DNA of 64,000 nt from Burkholderia sp. 9120 (GTDB taxonomy: Bacteria > Pseudomonadota > Gammaproteobacteria > Burkholderiales > Burkholderiaceae), in the NCBI RefSeq assembly GCF_000745015.1, contig NZ_JQNA01000002.1:5642001-5706000 (forward strand), in the 5' to 3' direction. The notes below the pieces were generated by a model. It was not told the origin of the DNA, made no database searches, and saw nothing but the letters and a program-made list of their open reading frames with translations. Positions 27,053 to 36,645 of the stretch are shown here, in pieces; positions within the stretch are counted from its first letter, which is position 1, and each line of letters starts with the position of its first letter. The translations under genes were made by a program, and so were the position numbers.

Positions 27053-29428
27053 ATGCGTATCCACAGTCTGCGCTCTCGCATCGCGCTAGTGTTCGTGCTG
27101 CTGATGCTCGCCGTTCAGGCGGCGGTCTTCGTCGTCATCAGCACGGTGATCGCGTCCAATGCGCACCGCAATGTCGAAGATCAGTTATCGGTCGGCGAGC
27201 GCGTGTTTCAGGAAGTGCTGCACTCGAATGCCGGCAAACTGACCCAGGCCGCCAGCGTCGTCGCGGCCGATTTCGGGTTCCGCGCGGCGGTCGCCTCGCA
27301 CGACCAGACCACCGTCACGTCCGCGCTGCAGAATCACGGCGACCGCATCAACGCCGACGTCGTCATGCTGGTCGGACTCGACGGCAAACTGATCGCGGAC
27401 AGCCGCGGCCCCACGCATGCCGGCGAACCCTTCGCGTTTCCCGGTCTGATCCGCAAAGCCGAACACAGCGGCGACGCTTCGACGATCGGCGTCATCAACG
27501 GCCGCCCGTATCAGCTCGTCGCGGTGCCCGTCAAGGCGCCGCTCGTGATCGCCTGGGTGACGATGGGTTTCGCGATCGACGACGCCCTCGCACGCGAAAC
27601 CCGCGGGCTTACGTCGCTCGACGTCTCCTTCCTCGGCAAGCCCGACGGCAAACACTGGACGGTTCTCGCGACGTCGCTGGAACACACCGCGCGCGAGCCG
27701 TTGCAAGCCTCGATCGCCGCCGCGCCCGCCGATCCCCGCGCCGGCCCGTTCGATCTGATCGACGATTACGGCACGCGCGTGGTGCTGCTCGCCTCCGACG
27801 GCGAACCCGTGGTGGCGATCCTGCAGCGCTCGTTGAAAGAAGCGATGGCGCCGTATCATCGTTTGCAGACGACGCTGTTCATCCTCACGCTGATCGGCGT
27901 CGCGGTATCCATTGGCGGCAGCGTGTTCACCGCCCGCAGCGTCACGCGGCCGATCGGCGCCTTGACACGGTTTAGCCAACGCATCGGGCAGGGCGACTAC
28001 AGCGAGCCGATCGAGGTCAGCCACCGCGACGAAATCGGCGAACTTGCCGCCGCGTTCAACCAGATGCGGGAAGGCATTGCCGAGCGCGAAACGCGCATCA
28101 TGGACCTCGCCTATCAGGACCGCCTGACCGGCCTGCCGAATCGCGCGCTGTTCAACGACCGCCTGCAGCAGGCGATCGTGGTTGCGCTGCGTCTCGGTCA
28201 TCCGCTCAGCGCGATGATGATGGACCTGGACCGCTTCAAGTACGTGAACGACACGCTCGGCCATCACATCGGCGACTTGCTGCTCGACGAAGTCGGCAAG
28301 CGTCTGCGCGCGAATCTGCTGCGTGCCTCGGATACGGTCGCGCGGCTGGGCGGCGACGAATTCGCCATTCTGCTGCCGACCGACAATGTCGACGCGGCAA
28401 AAATCGTGGCGGCGCGGCTGCTGAAAGCGCTCGAAACGCCGATCGTCGTCGAGGGCCAGGTGGTGGATGTGGGTGCCAGCATCGGCATCGTGAGCTGCCC
28501 GGAAAACGGCCGGGACATGCACACGCTGCTGCGCCGCGCGGATGTCGCGATGTACACCGCCAAGCGCGCCAACACGGGCTTTGCGATCTACGACGAACGC
28601 GACGATCAGCACAGCGCCGAGCGCCTGTCGTTAATGAGCGAGTTGCGTCACGCGGTCGAACACGACGAGCTCACGCTGCACTATCAGCCGAAAGTCGACC
28701 TCGCCACCCGGGCGGTCAAGTACGTCGAAGCGCTGGTGCGCTGGGAGCATCCGACCCGAGGGTTCATCGCGCCCGACCAGTTCATTCCGTTTGCCGAGCA
28801 AACCGGCTACATCAAATCGATCTCGCGCTGGGTCGCGGAAAAAGCGATCCGTCAATGCGCGCAATGGCATGCGCTCGGACTGGATCTGAAGGTCTCGATC
28901 AACGTGTCGGCACGCGATCTGATGCACGCCGAACTGCCGGAAACGCTCGACGCGTTGCTGCGCAAATACGAGGTCGACCCGGGTTCGCTGTGGATCGAGA
29001 TCACGGAAAGCGCCATCATGGACGATCCGAATCACGCAATCGCGACGCTCGACCAGCTGCACCGGCTCGGCATCCGTTTATCCATCGACGATTTCGGCAC
29101 CGGCTACTCGTCGCTGTCCTATCTGAAGCGGATGCCGGTCCATGAACTCAAGATCGACCGCTCGTTCGTGATGGGCATGGCCGACGACAAGGACGACGAG
29201 ACGATCGTCCGCTCGACCATTAATCTCGGCCACAACATGGGGCTCAAGGTCGTGGCGGAAGGGGTGGAAGATGCCGCCACGCTCGAGCATCTGAAGACCC
29301 TGCGTTGCGATCTGGCCCAGGGCTATCACGTGAGCCGGCCGCTTCCGCCGGACAAGCTGGAGAGCTGGCTGGTCACGTGGCATGACCAGTCCGAGGCGCA
29401 ATTGCGCGAGGCCGACGCGCCGGTCTAA
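27053..29428 (+). CDS. Membrane GGDEF-EAL c-di-GMP enzyme
   Basis: A 791-residue bifunctional protein. It has TM1 (about 8-32), a periplasmic Cache-like sensor (about 35-280), TM2, HAMP (about 300-355), GGDEF (about 360-520) and EAL (about 530-785). GGDEF is intact (LGGDEF, I-site RASD). The EAL domain keeps EALVRW, the ENVSARD-type NVSARD, EITES, DDFGTG and KIDRSF motifs, so both activities are possible. Start ATG 27053 follows GGGAG. It is 17 bp downstream of the cupredoxin gene, so its periplasmic sensor may respond to the exported globin or cupredoxin (inference). Confidence 0.93.
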   Translation: MRIHSLRSRIALVFVLLMLAVQAAVFVVISTVIASNAHRNVEDQLSVGERVFQEVLHSNAGKLTQAASVVAADFGFRAAVASHDQTTVTSALQNHGDRINADVVMLVGLDGKLIADSRGPTHAGEPFAFPGLIRKAEHSGDASTIGVINGRPYQLVAVPVKAPLVIAWVTMGFAIDDALARETRGLTSLDVSFLGKPDGKHWTVLATSLEHTAREPLQASIAAAPADPRAGPFDLIDDYGTRVVLLASDGEPVVAILQRSLKEAMAPYHRLQTTLFILTLIGVAVSIGGSVFTARSVTRPIGALTRFSQRIGQGDYSEPIEVSHRDEIGELAAAFNQMREGIAERETRIMDLAYQDRLTGLPNRALFNDRLQQAIVVALRLGHPLSAMMMDLDRFKYVNDTLGHHIGDLLLDEVGKRLRANLLRASDTVARLGGDEFAILLPTDNVDAAKIVAARLLKALETPIVVEGQVVDVGASIGIVSCPENGRDMHTLLRRADVAMYTAKRANTGFAIYDERDDQHSAERLSLMSELRHAVEHDELTLHYQPKVDLATRAVKYVEALVRWEHPTRGFIAPDQFIPFAEQTGYIKSISRWVAEKAIRQCAQWHALGLDLKVSINVSARDLMHAELPETLDALLRKYEVDPGSLWIEITESAIMDDPNHAIATLDQLHRLGIRLSIDDFGTGYSSLSYLKRMPVHELKIDRSFVMGMADDKDDETIVRSTINLGHNMGLKVVAEGVEDAATLEHLKTLRCDLAQGYHVSRPLPPDKLESWLVTWHDQSEAQLREADAPV

Positions 29429-29468
29429 TCGCGCGGATGAAGCGCCCAACCGGGCGCCTGCCGCGATT
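29427..29468. repeat. Nested inverted repeat between two c-di-GMP genes
   Basis: Outer arms AATCGCG (29427-29433) and CGCGATT (29462-29468); inner arms GCGCCC (29442-29447) and GGGCGC (29452-29457). It overlaps the stop of the GGDEF-EAL gene. A folded RNA here could attenuate or stabilise the message before the next gene at 29569. No U-run follows. Confidence 0.55.
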
Positions 29469-29568
29469 GACCCCTCGACGGATTCAATGCTTCAATCCTA
29501 GCGCCGGGAAGCGACGACGAACGTCGTTTCCAACGCCGGATCGACCGGCACCCTCGGGAGTCACGCAC

Positions 29569-31131
29569 GTGTCGACAGGACAGGTTGTCACCTCGCGGTA
29601 CCGGTTGGCGCGGCGGCTCGTCGGGATACGCGTCTGCATTCTGCGCGCGATCGGCCGGCATCCTTTTCTGGCGGGCCTCTCCGGCATGCTTACCGCCACC
29701 GTGGTGGCGGGCCTCACCTTCCTCGCGCTCTACAACAGCCGCGAGGAAGAACTCCGCCACGCGGTCGAGAGCTCGCGCAACCTCGTCACGATCATCAGCC
29801 GCGATCTGGCGCGCAACTTTCGGCTGTACGACACCTCCCTGCTCGAGGTCGCAAAAGACGCGGGCCAGGCGGAAACGTGGCGCCTCGCGCCCGACCTCAG
29901 GCAACGCGTACTGTTCGATCGCACGCTGGGTTCGCCGCTGGCCGGCGACGCCTACGTGCTGGACGCGCAAGGCCGCGTGAAAGCCTCGATGAGCGGCAAC
30001 ACGTATCCGGGCCTGTCGTTCGCGCATCGGGATTACTTCACGGTTCAGCAGAACACGCCGCACGCGGGTCTCTACCTGTCGAATCCGTATGCGTCGCAAG
30101 TGCGCGGCGGTGCGGTGGCCGTCGCGTTGTCACGACGTGTCGATGCGCCCAACGGCGCCTTCGACGGCATTGCGATGGCCAGCGTGCGGATCGAGTACTT
30201 CGAGCATCTGCTCGACAACATCTCACTCGGTCCCAACGGCGCCGGCTTTATCGTGCTGAACAACGGCACGCTGCTCGCAAGCCGGCCCGCGGCACGCCTC
30301 GGCATCGGCTCGAACTATGCGAAGACCGCGAACTTCGCCGGCATTGCCGGCCACGAGATCGGCAGCTTCGTGTCGGACGGCTCGCTGGACGGCGTCTCGC
30401 GGCTTTACACCTATGCGCATGTGCCGGACACGCCGATCATCGTCGGCATTGCGCCGGCCGTGGACGACGTGCTGGCGGGCTGGCGCCGCCGCAATCTGCT
30501 GGCGGGCGCGATGACGGTACTGTTCGGCGCCGCCTACGTGGTGGTGGTGTGGCTGTTCGCCTTCGCACTGCGCGACAAGGTGCGCGCCGAGGCCGCGCTG
30601 CAGCGCGTCGCCGCGACCGACGCACTGACCGGACTCAGCAACCGCCGCGCGTTCGACCACCGGCTCGCGCAGGAATGGCGGCGCGCGCAGCGCGAGCAGA
30701 CGCCGCTAGCGCTGCTCTTTATCGACATCGATCATTTCAAGCGCTTCAACGACACCTACGGACACGCGACCGGCGACGAAGTGCTGACCGTGGTCGCCGA
30801 ACGTATTGTGTCGGGCACACGACGCGCGCTGGATCTCGCCGCGCGCTACGGCGGCGAGGAATTCGCCGTGGTGCTGCCCAATACGTCGCTCGACGGCGCG
30901 CTCAAGGTCGCCGAAAAAATCCGCAAACGGGTCGAGTCGGCAGGACTCGCGAACAAAGATACGCCGGGCGGGCACGTAACGATCAGCGTCGGCTGCGCAG
31001 CGTGCCAGCCGCCTGAAGGCGGCAGCGCGGCCGCATTGCTGGCGGCAGCGGATGCCCAGTTGTATGCGGCGAAAGCGGCCGGACGCAACCGCGTGATGGC
31101 GCGCGCGATTACCGCGCAACTGGCCGTCTGA
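29569..31131 (+). CDS. Diguanylate cyclase with double-Cache (PDC) sensor
   Basis: A 520-residue membrane GGDEF protein. It has TM1 (about 30-55), a periplasmic dCache domain (about 60-300, with AYVLDAQGRVKASMSGN, FAHRDYFTVQQ and GLYLSNPYAS), TM2 (about 310-335) and GGDEF. The active motif is GGEEF with the I-site RALD five residues before it. I chose the GTG at 29569 (CGGGAG eight bases upstream); the frame is open to an ATG at 29437, which would add a proline/arginine-rich stretch unlike the family. Same strand as the GGDEF-EAL gene and probably the last gene of the globin/cupredoxin cluster. Confidence 0.92.
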   Translation: MSTGQVVTSRYRLARRLVGIRVCILRAIGRHPFLAGLSGMLTATVVAGLTFLALYNSREEELRHAVESSRNLVTIISRDLARNFRLYDTSLLEVAKDAGQAETWRLAPDLRQRVLFDRTLGSPLAGDAYVLDAQGRVKASMSGNTYPGLSFAHRDYFTVQQNTPHAGLYLSNPYASQVRGGAVAVALSRRVDAPNGAFDGIAMASVRIEYFEHLLDNISLGPNGAGFIVLNNGTLLASRPAARLGIGSNYAKTANFAGIAGHEIGSFVSDGSLDGVSRLYTYAHVPDTPIIVGIAPAVDDVLAGWRRRNLLAGAMTVLFGAAYVVVVWLFAFALRDKVRAEAALQRVAATDALTGLSNRRAFDHRLAQEWRRAQREQTPLALLFIDIDHFKRFNDTYGHATGDEVLTVVAERIVSGTRRALDLAARYGGEEFAVVLPNTSLDGALKVAEKIRKRVESAGLANKDTPGGHVTISVGCAACQPPEGGSAAALLAAADAQLYAAKAAGRNRVMARAITAQLAV

Positions 31132-31336
31132 ACGCGCTACATCGATTCACCCTTCACTTCGCATCAATTAGTCCAGCCTGGTTTATTCGCGCGACCAAGC
31201 TTTCAATTTCAAACAGAAGCGGATTCGCTTCTCAATTCGTTGGATTTAAAAAGGCGACCGCACGCTAAGCTTCGTTTCGCGCGAGCGCGAGGGCAAGCTC
31301 GCGCGTATTTTCCAAAAACTTCCACAAAATCAAAAA

Positions 31337-31849
31337 ATGATAACCAGTAAATTTGGAATCGCCGTGGTGGCGGCGGCGTCGTTCGTTACCGTCGCGCCTG
31401 CTTACGCGGCGCTGGGTAGCGCGCCGACGTATCCGGTGACGGCCAGCAGCACCGGCGCGGGCGCGGCCAGTCCGGGCGGCGCCGCGGTGGCGCGCTTCGC
31501 GGCGAGCGCAAGCGCCAATGCGGCGACGCCGGCTTATACCGTCAGTCAGACGACGCTGCCGTCCGGCACGGTGGTCAACGAGTACATCACGGCGGGGAAC
31601 ACCGTGTTCGCGTTGAGCTGGCAAGGTCCGACCATGCCGCCGCTGAAGACGCTGCTCGCGACTTACTTCCCGACTTACGTCCAGGCACTCACCGACGCGC
31701 ACAACACCCAAGGCGGCGGCTACGGCGCCGCCGTCGTGCGTCAGACGGGGCTGGTCGTGGAGACGGGTGGGCACATGGGCTCCTTCGTGGGTCGTGCCTA
31801 TTTGCCGCAAGCGCTGCCGCAAGGCCTGAGCGCTGACGACATCAAGTAA
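31337..31849 (+). CDS. DUF2844 exported protein
   Basis: A 170-residue exported protein with a signal peptide (1-24, ending AYA) and the DUF2844 domain (YTVSQTTLPSGTVVNEYITAGNTVFALSWQGPTMPPLKTLLATYF). In Burkholderiaceae DUF2844 and DUF3443 genes are regularly adjacent, as here (29-bp gap). Function is unknown; co-occurrence suggests a shared envelope role. No strong ribosome site before the ATG. Confidence 0.87.
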   Translation: MITSKFGIAVVAAASFVTVAPAYAALGSAPTYPVTASSTGAGAASPGGAAVARFAASASANAATPAYTVSQTTLPSGTVVNEYITAGNTVFALSWQGPTMPPLKTLLATYFPTYVQALTDAHNTQGGGYGAAVVRQTGLVVETGGHMGSFVGRAYLPQALPQGLSADDIK

Positions 31850-31878
31850 ATCAACAGAAATCAAACGAGAGAATACAA

Positions 31879-33198
31879 GTGCGCAAAATCGCATGGATTA
31901 TTGCCGCGGCGCTCGGCCTGAGTCTGGCCGCCTGCGGTGGGGGTGGTGGCAGCAGCGGCAGCTCGACGGCCAATTCGTCGACCTCGGGTAGCAGTTCGAA
32001 CACGCCTTCGAGCGGCACGACGAACGGCATCACGAGCCCGCCGTTGACCAGCTCGACGCCCAACGTACTCGCGGCCGACGCGTCCGCCGTGCCGACCGCG
32101 GTCGGTCCCGGCAACACGATGGCGGTGACGGTCACCGGCACGGGCATTCACAACCAGCCGATGGTGAGCATCAAGCTCTGCAAGCCGGGGACGAACGCCA
32201 CCGCCAACTGCGTGACGATTCCGAACGTGCTGGTCGACACGGGTTCGTACGGGCTGCGCCTCGTGCGTTCCGTGATTCCGGACGCGACCTTCAACACGTT
32301 CGGCACTGAAACGGCCAATAGCCTGCCGCTCGCCGAGTGCGCCTTGTTCGGCAGCGGTTATACGTGGGGCACGGTGCATACTGCCGACCTCGCGCTGTCG
32401 GGCGAAGTTGCCTCGACGCTGCCGATCCAGGTGATCGGCGACCCGGCGCTGACGACGGCCGCGCCGTCCGAATGCCAGGTGGGCCGCCTGATGGCGACCG
32501 CCGCCGATGTGGGCGCGAACGGCATTCTCGGCATCGGCGTGAGTCCGACGGACTGCGGTTCGGCGTGCGCCGTCGCGCCACTGTTGACGCACTACTACAC
32601 CAACGCGGGCACGGCCACCACGGTGCCGCTCAGCGGCCAGGTCGCCAATCCGGTTTCGTATTTCGTGCAGGACAACAACGGCGTGATTCTCGAGATGGCA
32701 CAGGTGTCCGATAGCGGCAGCGCGTCGGCCCAGGGCACGCTTGTGTTCGGTATCGACACGCAGGCCAACAACACGTTGGCCGGCACGAGCGCAACGTTGA
32801 TCAGGACGGATATCAACAGCAACTTCACGTCGACCTATAACGGCACGACGCAGACCAGCACGTTCTTCGATTCCGGTTCGACGGTGATGTTCTTCCCGGA
32901 TACGACGATCGCTCGCGACCCGGCGAGCAGCTACTACGTGCCGACCGCGACGGTGGGCCGCACGGCGACGCTGAGCTCGACCAGTCCGGCTAGCGCGACG
33001 CTGGGCTTCAACATCGCCAACGGGTTGACGTTGAGCGCGTCGGGAAACAACGCGTTCAACAACCTCGGCATCTATATGCCCGGTCAGTTCGACTTCGGTT
33101 TGCCGTTCTTTTACGGCCGGCATGTGTTCTACGGCATCGCGGGACACTCGTCGACGGGTGGCGGCCTCGGGCCTTATGTGGCGTACGTGTCGAGTTGA
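31879..33198 (+). CDS. DUF3443 lipoprotein
   Basis: A 439-residue lipoprotein. The signal peptide ends in a lipobox (LSLAAC, Cys19) followed by a Gly/Ser/Thr-rich tether (about 20-55) and the DUF3443 domain (about 70-439). The motif VLVDTGSYGLRLV and the later FFDSGSTVMFF look like the two D-T/S-G motifs of pepsin/retropepsin-type aspartic proteases, an interesting resemblance not proof of activity. GTG start after GAGAG. It pairs with the DUF2844 gene upstream, and a terminator follows. Confidence 0.87.
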   Translation: MRKIAWIIAAALGLSLAACGGGGGSSGSSTANSSTSGSSSNTPSSGTTNGITSPPLTSSTPNVLAADASAVPTAVGPGNTMAVTVTGTGIHNQPMVSIKLCKPGTNATANCVTIPNVLVDTGSYGLRLVRSVIPDATFNTFGTETANSLPLAECALFGSGYTWGTVHTADLALSGEVASTLPIQVIGDPALTTAAPSECQVGRLMATAADVGANGILGIGVSPTDCGSACAVAPLLTHYYTNAGTATTVPLSGQVANPVSYFVQDNNGVILEMAQVSDSGSASAQGTLVFGIDTQANNTLAGTSATLIRTDINSNFTSTYNGTTQTSTFFDSGSTVMFFPDTTIARDPASSYYVPTATVGRTATLSSTSPASATLGFNIANGLTLSASGNNAFNNLGIYMPGQFDFGLPFFYGRHVFYGIAGHSSTGGGLGPYVAYVSS

Positions 33199-33255
33199 GC
33201 GGCGTGACGTTTGGCCCACAACGCTTGCGAGACTGAATACATCGCAGCACTGAAA

Positions 33256-33287
33256 TAAACCCGGCCGCGCGCCGGGTTTATTCTTTA
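33256..33287 (+). terminator. Rho-independent terminator after the DUF3443 gene
   Basis: Stem TAAACCCGGC (33256-33265) with GCCGGGTTTA (33271-33280), 5-nt loop, then TTCTTT. It ends the DUF2844-DUF3443 transcript. Confidence 0.8.
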
Positions 33288-33406
33288 GGGCGCCGTATCG
33301 GGTCGAACTGATCGATCCCGATGCTCAAGTTATTCATCTTTGTGCCGATAGGGTTGATGGGGCGCCAGGTGATTAATCAGAATGCCCGCCTTTTCATCAC
33401 CCGAAA

Positions 33407-33649
33407 ATGACAATGAAGACCTCTTTGAACCGGCGCACAAGCGCCGTGTTCGCCGCGTTCTGCCGGAGCGCATGTGCGCAGAATTCAACGCCGTCGACGG
33501 CCACATCGAATGACTTCATGATCGGTGCGATGACTGGTGCGCAGCGCCTCGACCTCGACCTTGACCTGGACGTTGACCTTGATCGCCTGAACGAGCGTCA
33601 ACCCCATGGCGTCAACCAGTGGCTGATGACGCAGCGAGGCGCAGCGTGA
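33407..33649 (+). CDS. Small hypothetical ORF coupled to the Sel1 gene
   Basis: An 80-residue ORF whose TGA overlaps the GTG start of the Sel1-repeat gene (GTGA at 33646-33649). It begins with a possible signal-like stretch (TSAVFAAFCRSACAQ) and contains the acidic run LDLDLDLDVDLD encoded by a 6-bp repeat. No family is recognised and the composition is not strongly gene-like. It may be a translational lead-in for the Sel1 protein or a decayed gene. Confidence 0.35.
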   Translation: MTMKTSLNRRTSAVFAAFCRSACAQNSTPSTATSNDFMIGAMTGAQRLDLDLDLDVDLDRLNERQPHGVNQWLMTQRGAA

Positions 33650-36645
33650 AGTCCGTCGCGTTGCTTCACCCACTGCGACGGCTCACGTTCCTGCCCGCGC
33701 TGCTGACGGCGCTCACGTTGACCGCGGCGGCCGTTGCGCCGCTCGGCGCCGGCGCCATGTCGGCCGGCGCGCAGGACGCTGCGCGTCTGCCGCGTCCGTT
33801 CCCGGCTTTGCCGCTCCTGCCGTTCGGCGATCCGACCACACCCTGCGCGCTGCGCTTCGGCGCCAGCCAGGAGTGGGCGGCCTCGCCGCTTGCCAAGCCC
33901 GCGCAACTGCTCGCATCGTGCGGCACCGAGGCGGCGGCCGGCAATCTCGACGCGCGCGCCATCTATGGACAGATGATGCTGTTCGGCTACGCGATGCCGC
34001 CGTCCGACACCGGCCTCGCGATGTTGCAGCAGGCCGCCGTCGACGGCTCGCGCAGCGCGCAACGTGTGGTCGGTTCGCTCTACCGCGACGGCATGCGTGC
34101 GCCGAAAGACTACGCCGCCGCGCGACGCTGGCTGACGCTCTCCGCGGACCAGGGCGACGGCCTCGCGGCCGAGACGCTCGGCCTGATGGACTACAACGGC
34201 GAAGGCGGCGCGGTCGACTTCGCCTCGGCCTACGCCGAGTTCGCGCGCGCCGCGGATCACGGCTCGTCGCACAGCGCGTCCAACGCCGGGCAAATCCTGT
34301 TCGACGGCCGGGCGGGCGTGCCGCGCGACGTCGCGGGCGGCGTCACGTGGTTCATTCAGGGCGCGACGCGCGGCGATGCCGACGGGGCGTTCCTGCTCGG
34401 CATGGCGCTGTTGCGCGGCACCGGCGTGAAGCAGGACGTTCGCAACGCGGCGGGCTGGATCAATACGGCTGCGGAGCGCGGCCATCTCGGCGCGCACGCG
34501 GTGCTCGCCGATCTGTACGTGGCCGGCGCTGGCGTGCCGCGCGACGAGAAAAAGGGTTTTGCGTTGATGTCCTACGCGGCGAGCCGCGGCTCGGTCTACG
34601 CGCAGCGCCGGCTCGGCGAACTGTATGCAGGAGGCACCGGCACGGCGCGCAACCTGGCGCTGGCGCGGGCATGGCATCGCAAAGCCGCGCTGGAAGGCGA
34701 TGCGACTGCGCGTTTCCAACTGGCCGTTGAGTATCGGTTGGGCCTTGGCGGTCCCAAGGATCTCGACGCCGCAATCGGCTGGATGCGCGGCGCGGCTCAG
34801 GCCGGCCTCGCGGCGGCGCAGAACGATCTCGGCACCATGCTGCAGCGTGGCGAAGGCGAGCCACGCAATCTCGTCGAAGCGAAGCAGTGGTATCAGCGGG
34901 CCTCCGACCAGGGACTCGGCATCGCCGCGTTCAACCTGGCGTCGCTCGCCGATGCCGGGCTCGGCATGCCGAAAGATCCGGCGCTCGCGTTCCGGCTCGC
35001 GCATACCGGCGCCGAGCGCGGCGATCCGCAAGCCACGCTGATGGTCGGCCGGATGCTGTTCGTCGGCGATGGTGTGCCGGTCGATAAGGCGCAGGCGTTG
35101 GTCTGGTATCGCAAGGCCGCCGATCTCGGCAACGTCGACGGAGCACGTCAGACCGGCTGGCAGTATATGTACGGCATCGGCGTGCCGCGCGATGCGGTGC
35201 TCGGCCAGCGTTATCTGGAAACGGCCGCGCGGGCCGGCAATGCTCAGGCGCAGACCATCCTGGGTTTGTATCTGCTGGAAATGCAGGCGAACGGCGGTAG
35301 GGATGCCAATAAGGACACGGCCAAAGCCGACGGCAAGGCGTGGCACGTCAAGGCGGTCGCGCAAAACTTCGCGCCGGCCTATACCGCGATGGGCACGGTC
35401 TACTCCAAAGGCCAGGGCATGCCGCCCGATCAGCCGACCGCGATCAAATGGTTCACGCGCGGCGCCGAATCGAACGATCTCGCCTCGCAACGCGTGCTGT
35501 GTCTCGCCTATGCGAACGGCGCCGGCGTGACGCGCAATCCCGAGCTGGCGCAGCGCTGGTGCCGCGCCGCCGCGCAAGCCGGCGACCTCTTCGCGATGCG
35601 TCGGCTGGCCGTCGGCATTGCAGACACGACGTCGGAGCGCGACAGCAGTTACTGGCAATGGCGAATCGCGAGTCGCGGCGACGCGGTCTATCAGTCGATG
35701 CTCGGCGACTCGTACGATCTGGGCCGCGGCGTCCCCGCCGACTTCAGTGCAGCGGTCTACTGGTTCCGGCTCGCGGCGGAACAGGGCAATGTCTCGGCGC
35801 AAAGTTCGCTGGCGTGGCATCTGTTTACCGGGCTCGGCGGCGAGCGTAACGATCGGGAGGCGCTGGCCTGGGCCAACCGGGCGGCCGACACCAGTTCGGG
35901 CGCCATGGCCATGGTCGGCGAGGCTTATCTGTACGGCCGAGGTGTTCCGCAAGACGTTGATGTTGCGCGCGGCTGGCTTGAAAAGGCCGCAGCGGCCGGT
36001 TCGGGCGAGGCGGCCAGCGATCTCGCGAATCTGTATGAGACCGGCAATGGCGTGCCGCGCGATGATGCGCTGGCGCTGAGTTGGCATCGGAAAGCCGCTG
36101 CGCTCGGGAGCAATGCGGGAACCATCGCGCTCGCGCTGCGCGCTGAAGCTACGGGGGATGTGCACGCGCTGAATGGCCGCTCGATGCAGTGGCTCGCTGT
36201 TGCCGGCGATCCGGGTTCGGCTGGTTCGGCTGGTTCGGCTGGTGCGGCTGGTGCGGCTGGTGCGGCTGGTGCGGCCGGCGGTGCGCGCGCGCCCGCTTCG
36301 AACGACGCGACCGAATCCGGCCTGGCCTCGTGGGCTGCCCTCTCAACCTTGAACGAAGCCTTGCTGGGCGACACGCTGCGGCAGTATGAGATCGGCATGC
36401 GCTATCTGTCAGGCGACGGCGTGATGCGTGACAAGGCGCTCGGCGATGCGTGGCTTCAGCGTGCGCTGGCCGGCTTCGCGGCCGAACCCCATCACGCCAT
36501 GTATGCGGATGCGGTCCGCGCCGTCGAACAACGCGTTAGCGCGCAACTGAGCGCGGATGAGCGGGAGCGGGCGCATCGGGTGGCCGTCAATCTGCTGGCG
36601 ACGGTTCCGTCGAGCGCGGTCGCGGCGGGGGCGTATCGAAGCTGA
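33646..36645 (+). CDS. Large Sel1-repeat protein
   Basis: A 999-residue protein. An N-terminal hydrophobic segment (LLTALTLTAAAVAPLGAGAM) suggests export or membrane anchoring. Almost all the rest is Sel1-like TPR repeats (A-x-G-x-G-V-P-x-D pattern; for example LADLYVAGAGVPRDEKKGF, LGDSYDLGRGVPADFSAA, VGEAYLYGRGVPQDVDVA), over twenty copies. Sel1 proteins are scaffolds for protein complexes. Near residues 857-877 a low-complexity insert of (GSA)3(GAA)4 splits the repeat region. GTG start 33646 after GAGGCG; an in-frame GTG at 33619 lies upstream. Partner proteins unknown. Confidence 0.87.
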   Translation: MKSVALLHPLRRLTFLPALLTALTLTAAAVAPLGAGAMSAGAQDAARLPRPFPALPLLPFGDPTTPCALRFGASQEWAASPLAKPAQLLASCGTEAAAGNLDARAIYGQMMLFGYAMPPSDTGLAMLQQAAVDGSRSAQRVVGSLYRDGMRAPKDYAAARRWLTLSADQGDGLAAETLGLMDYNGEGGAVDFASAYAEFARAADHGSSHSASNAGQILFDGRAGVPRDVAGGVTWFIQGATRGDADGAFLLGMALLRGTGVKQDVRNAAGWINTAAERGHLGAHAVLADLYVAGAGVPRDEKKGFALMSYAASRGSVYAQRRLGELYAGGTGTARNLALARAWHRKAALEGDATARFQLAVEYRLGLGGPKDLDAAIGWMRGAAQAGLAAAQNDLGTMLQRGEGEPRNLVEAKQWYQRASDQGLGIAAFNLASLADAGLGMPKDPALAFRLAHTGAERGDPQATLMVGRMLFVGDGVPVDKAQALVWYRKAADLGNVDGARQTGWQYMYGIGVPRDAVLGQRYLETAARAGNAQAQTILGLYLLEMQANGGRDANKDTAKADGKAWHVKAVAQNFAPAYTAMGTVYSKGQGMPPDQPTAIKWFTRGAESNDLASQRVLCLAYANGAGVTRNPELAQRWCRAAAQAGDLFAMRRLAVGIADTTSERDSSYWQWRIASRGDAVYQSMLGDSYDLGRGVPADFSAAVYWFRLAAEQGNVSAQSSLAWHLFTGLGGERNDREALAWANRAADTSSGAMAMVGEAYLYGRGVPQDVDVARGWLEKAAAAGSGEAASDLANLYETGNGVPRDDALALSWHRKAAALGSNAGTIALALRAEATGDVHALNGRSMQWLAVAGDPGSAGSAGSAGAAGAAGAAGAAGGARAPASNDATESGLASWAALSTLNEALLGDTLRQYEIGMRYLSGDGVMRDKALGDAWLQRALAGFAAEPHHAMYADAVRAVEQRVSAQLSADERERAHRVAVNLLATVPSSAVAAGAYRS
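36214..36276. repeat. Seven 9-bp tandem repeats in the Sel1 gene
   Basis: Three GGTTCGGCT units followed by three GGTGCGGCT and one GGTGCGGCC, encoding (Gly-Ser-Ala)3(Gly-Ala-Ala)4. In frame and not part of any Sel1 unit. Confidence 0.9.

Noticed and set aside
31861..33219. 452-codon minus-strand open frame opposite the DUF3443 gene
   Set aside because: Arg-rich shadow; the plus strand has a lipobox, DUF3443 and a matching terminator.
33598..36165. 855-codon minus-strand open frame opposite the Sel1 gene
   Set aside because: High-GC antisense shadow; the translation is Arg/His-rich without a domain, while the plus strand shows regular Sel1 repeats.
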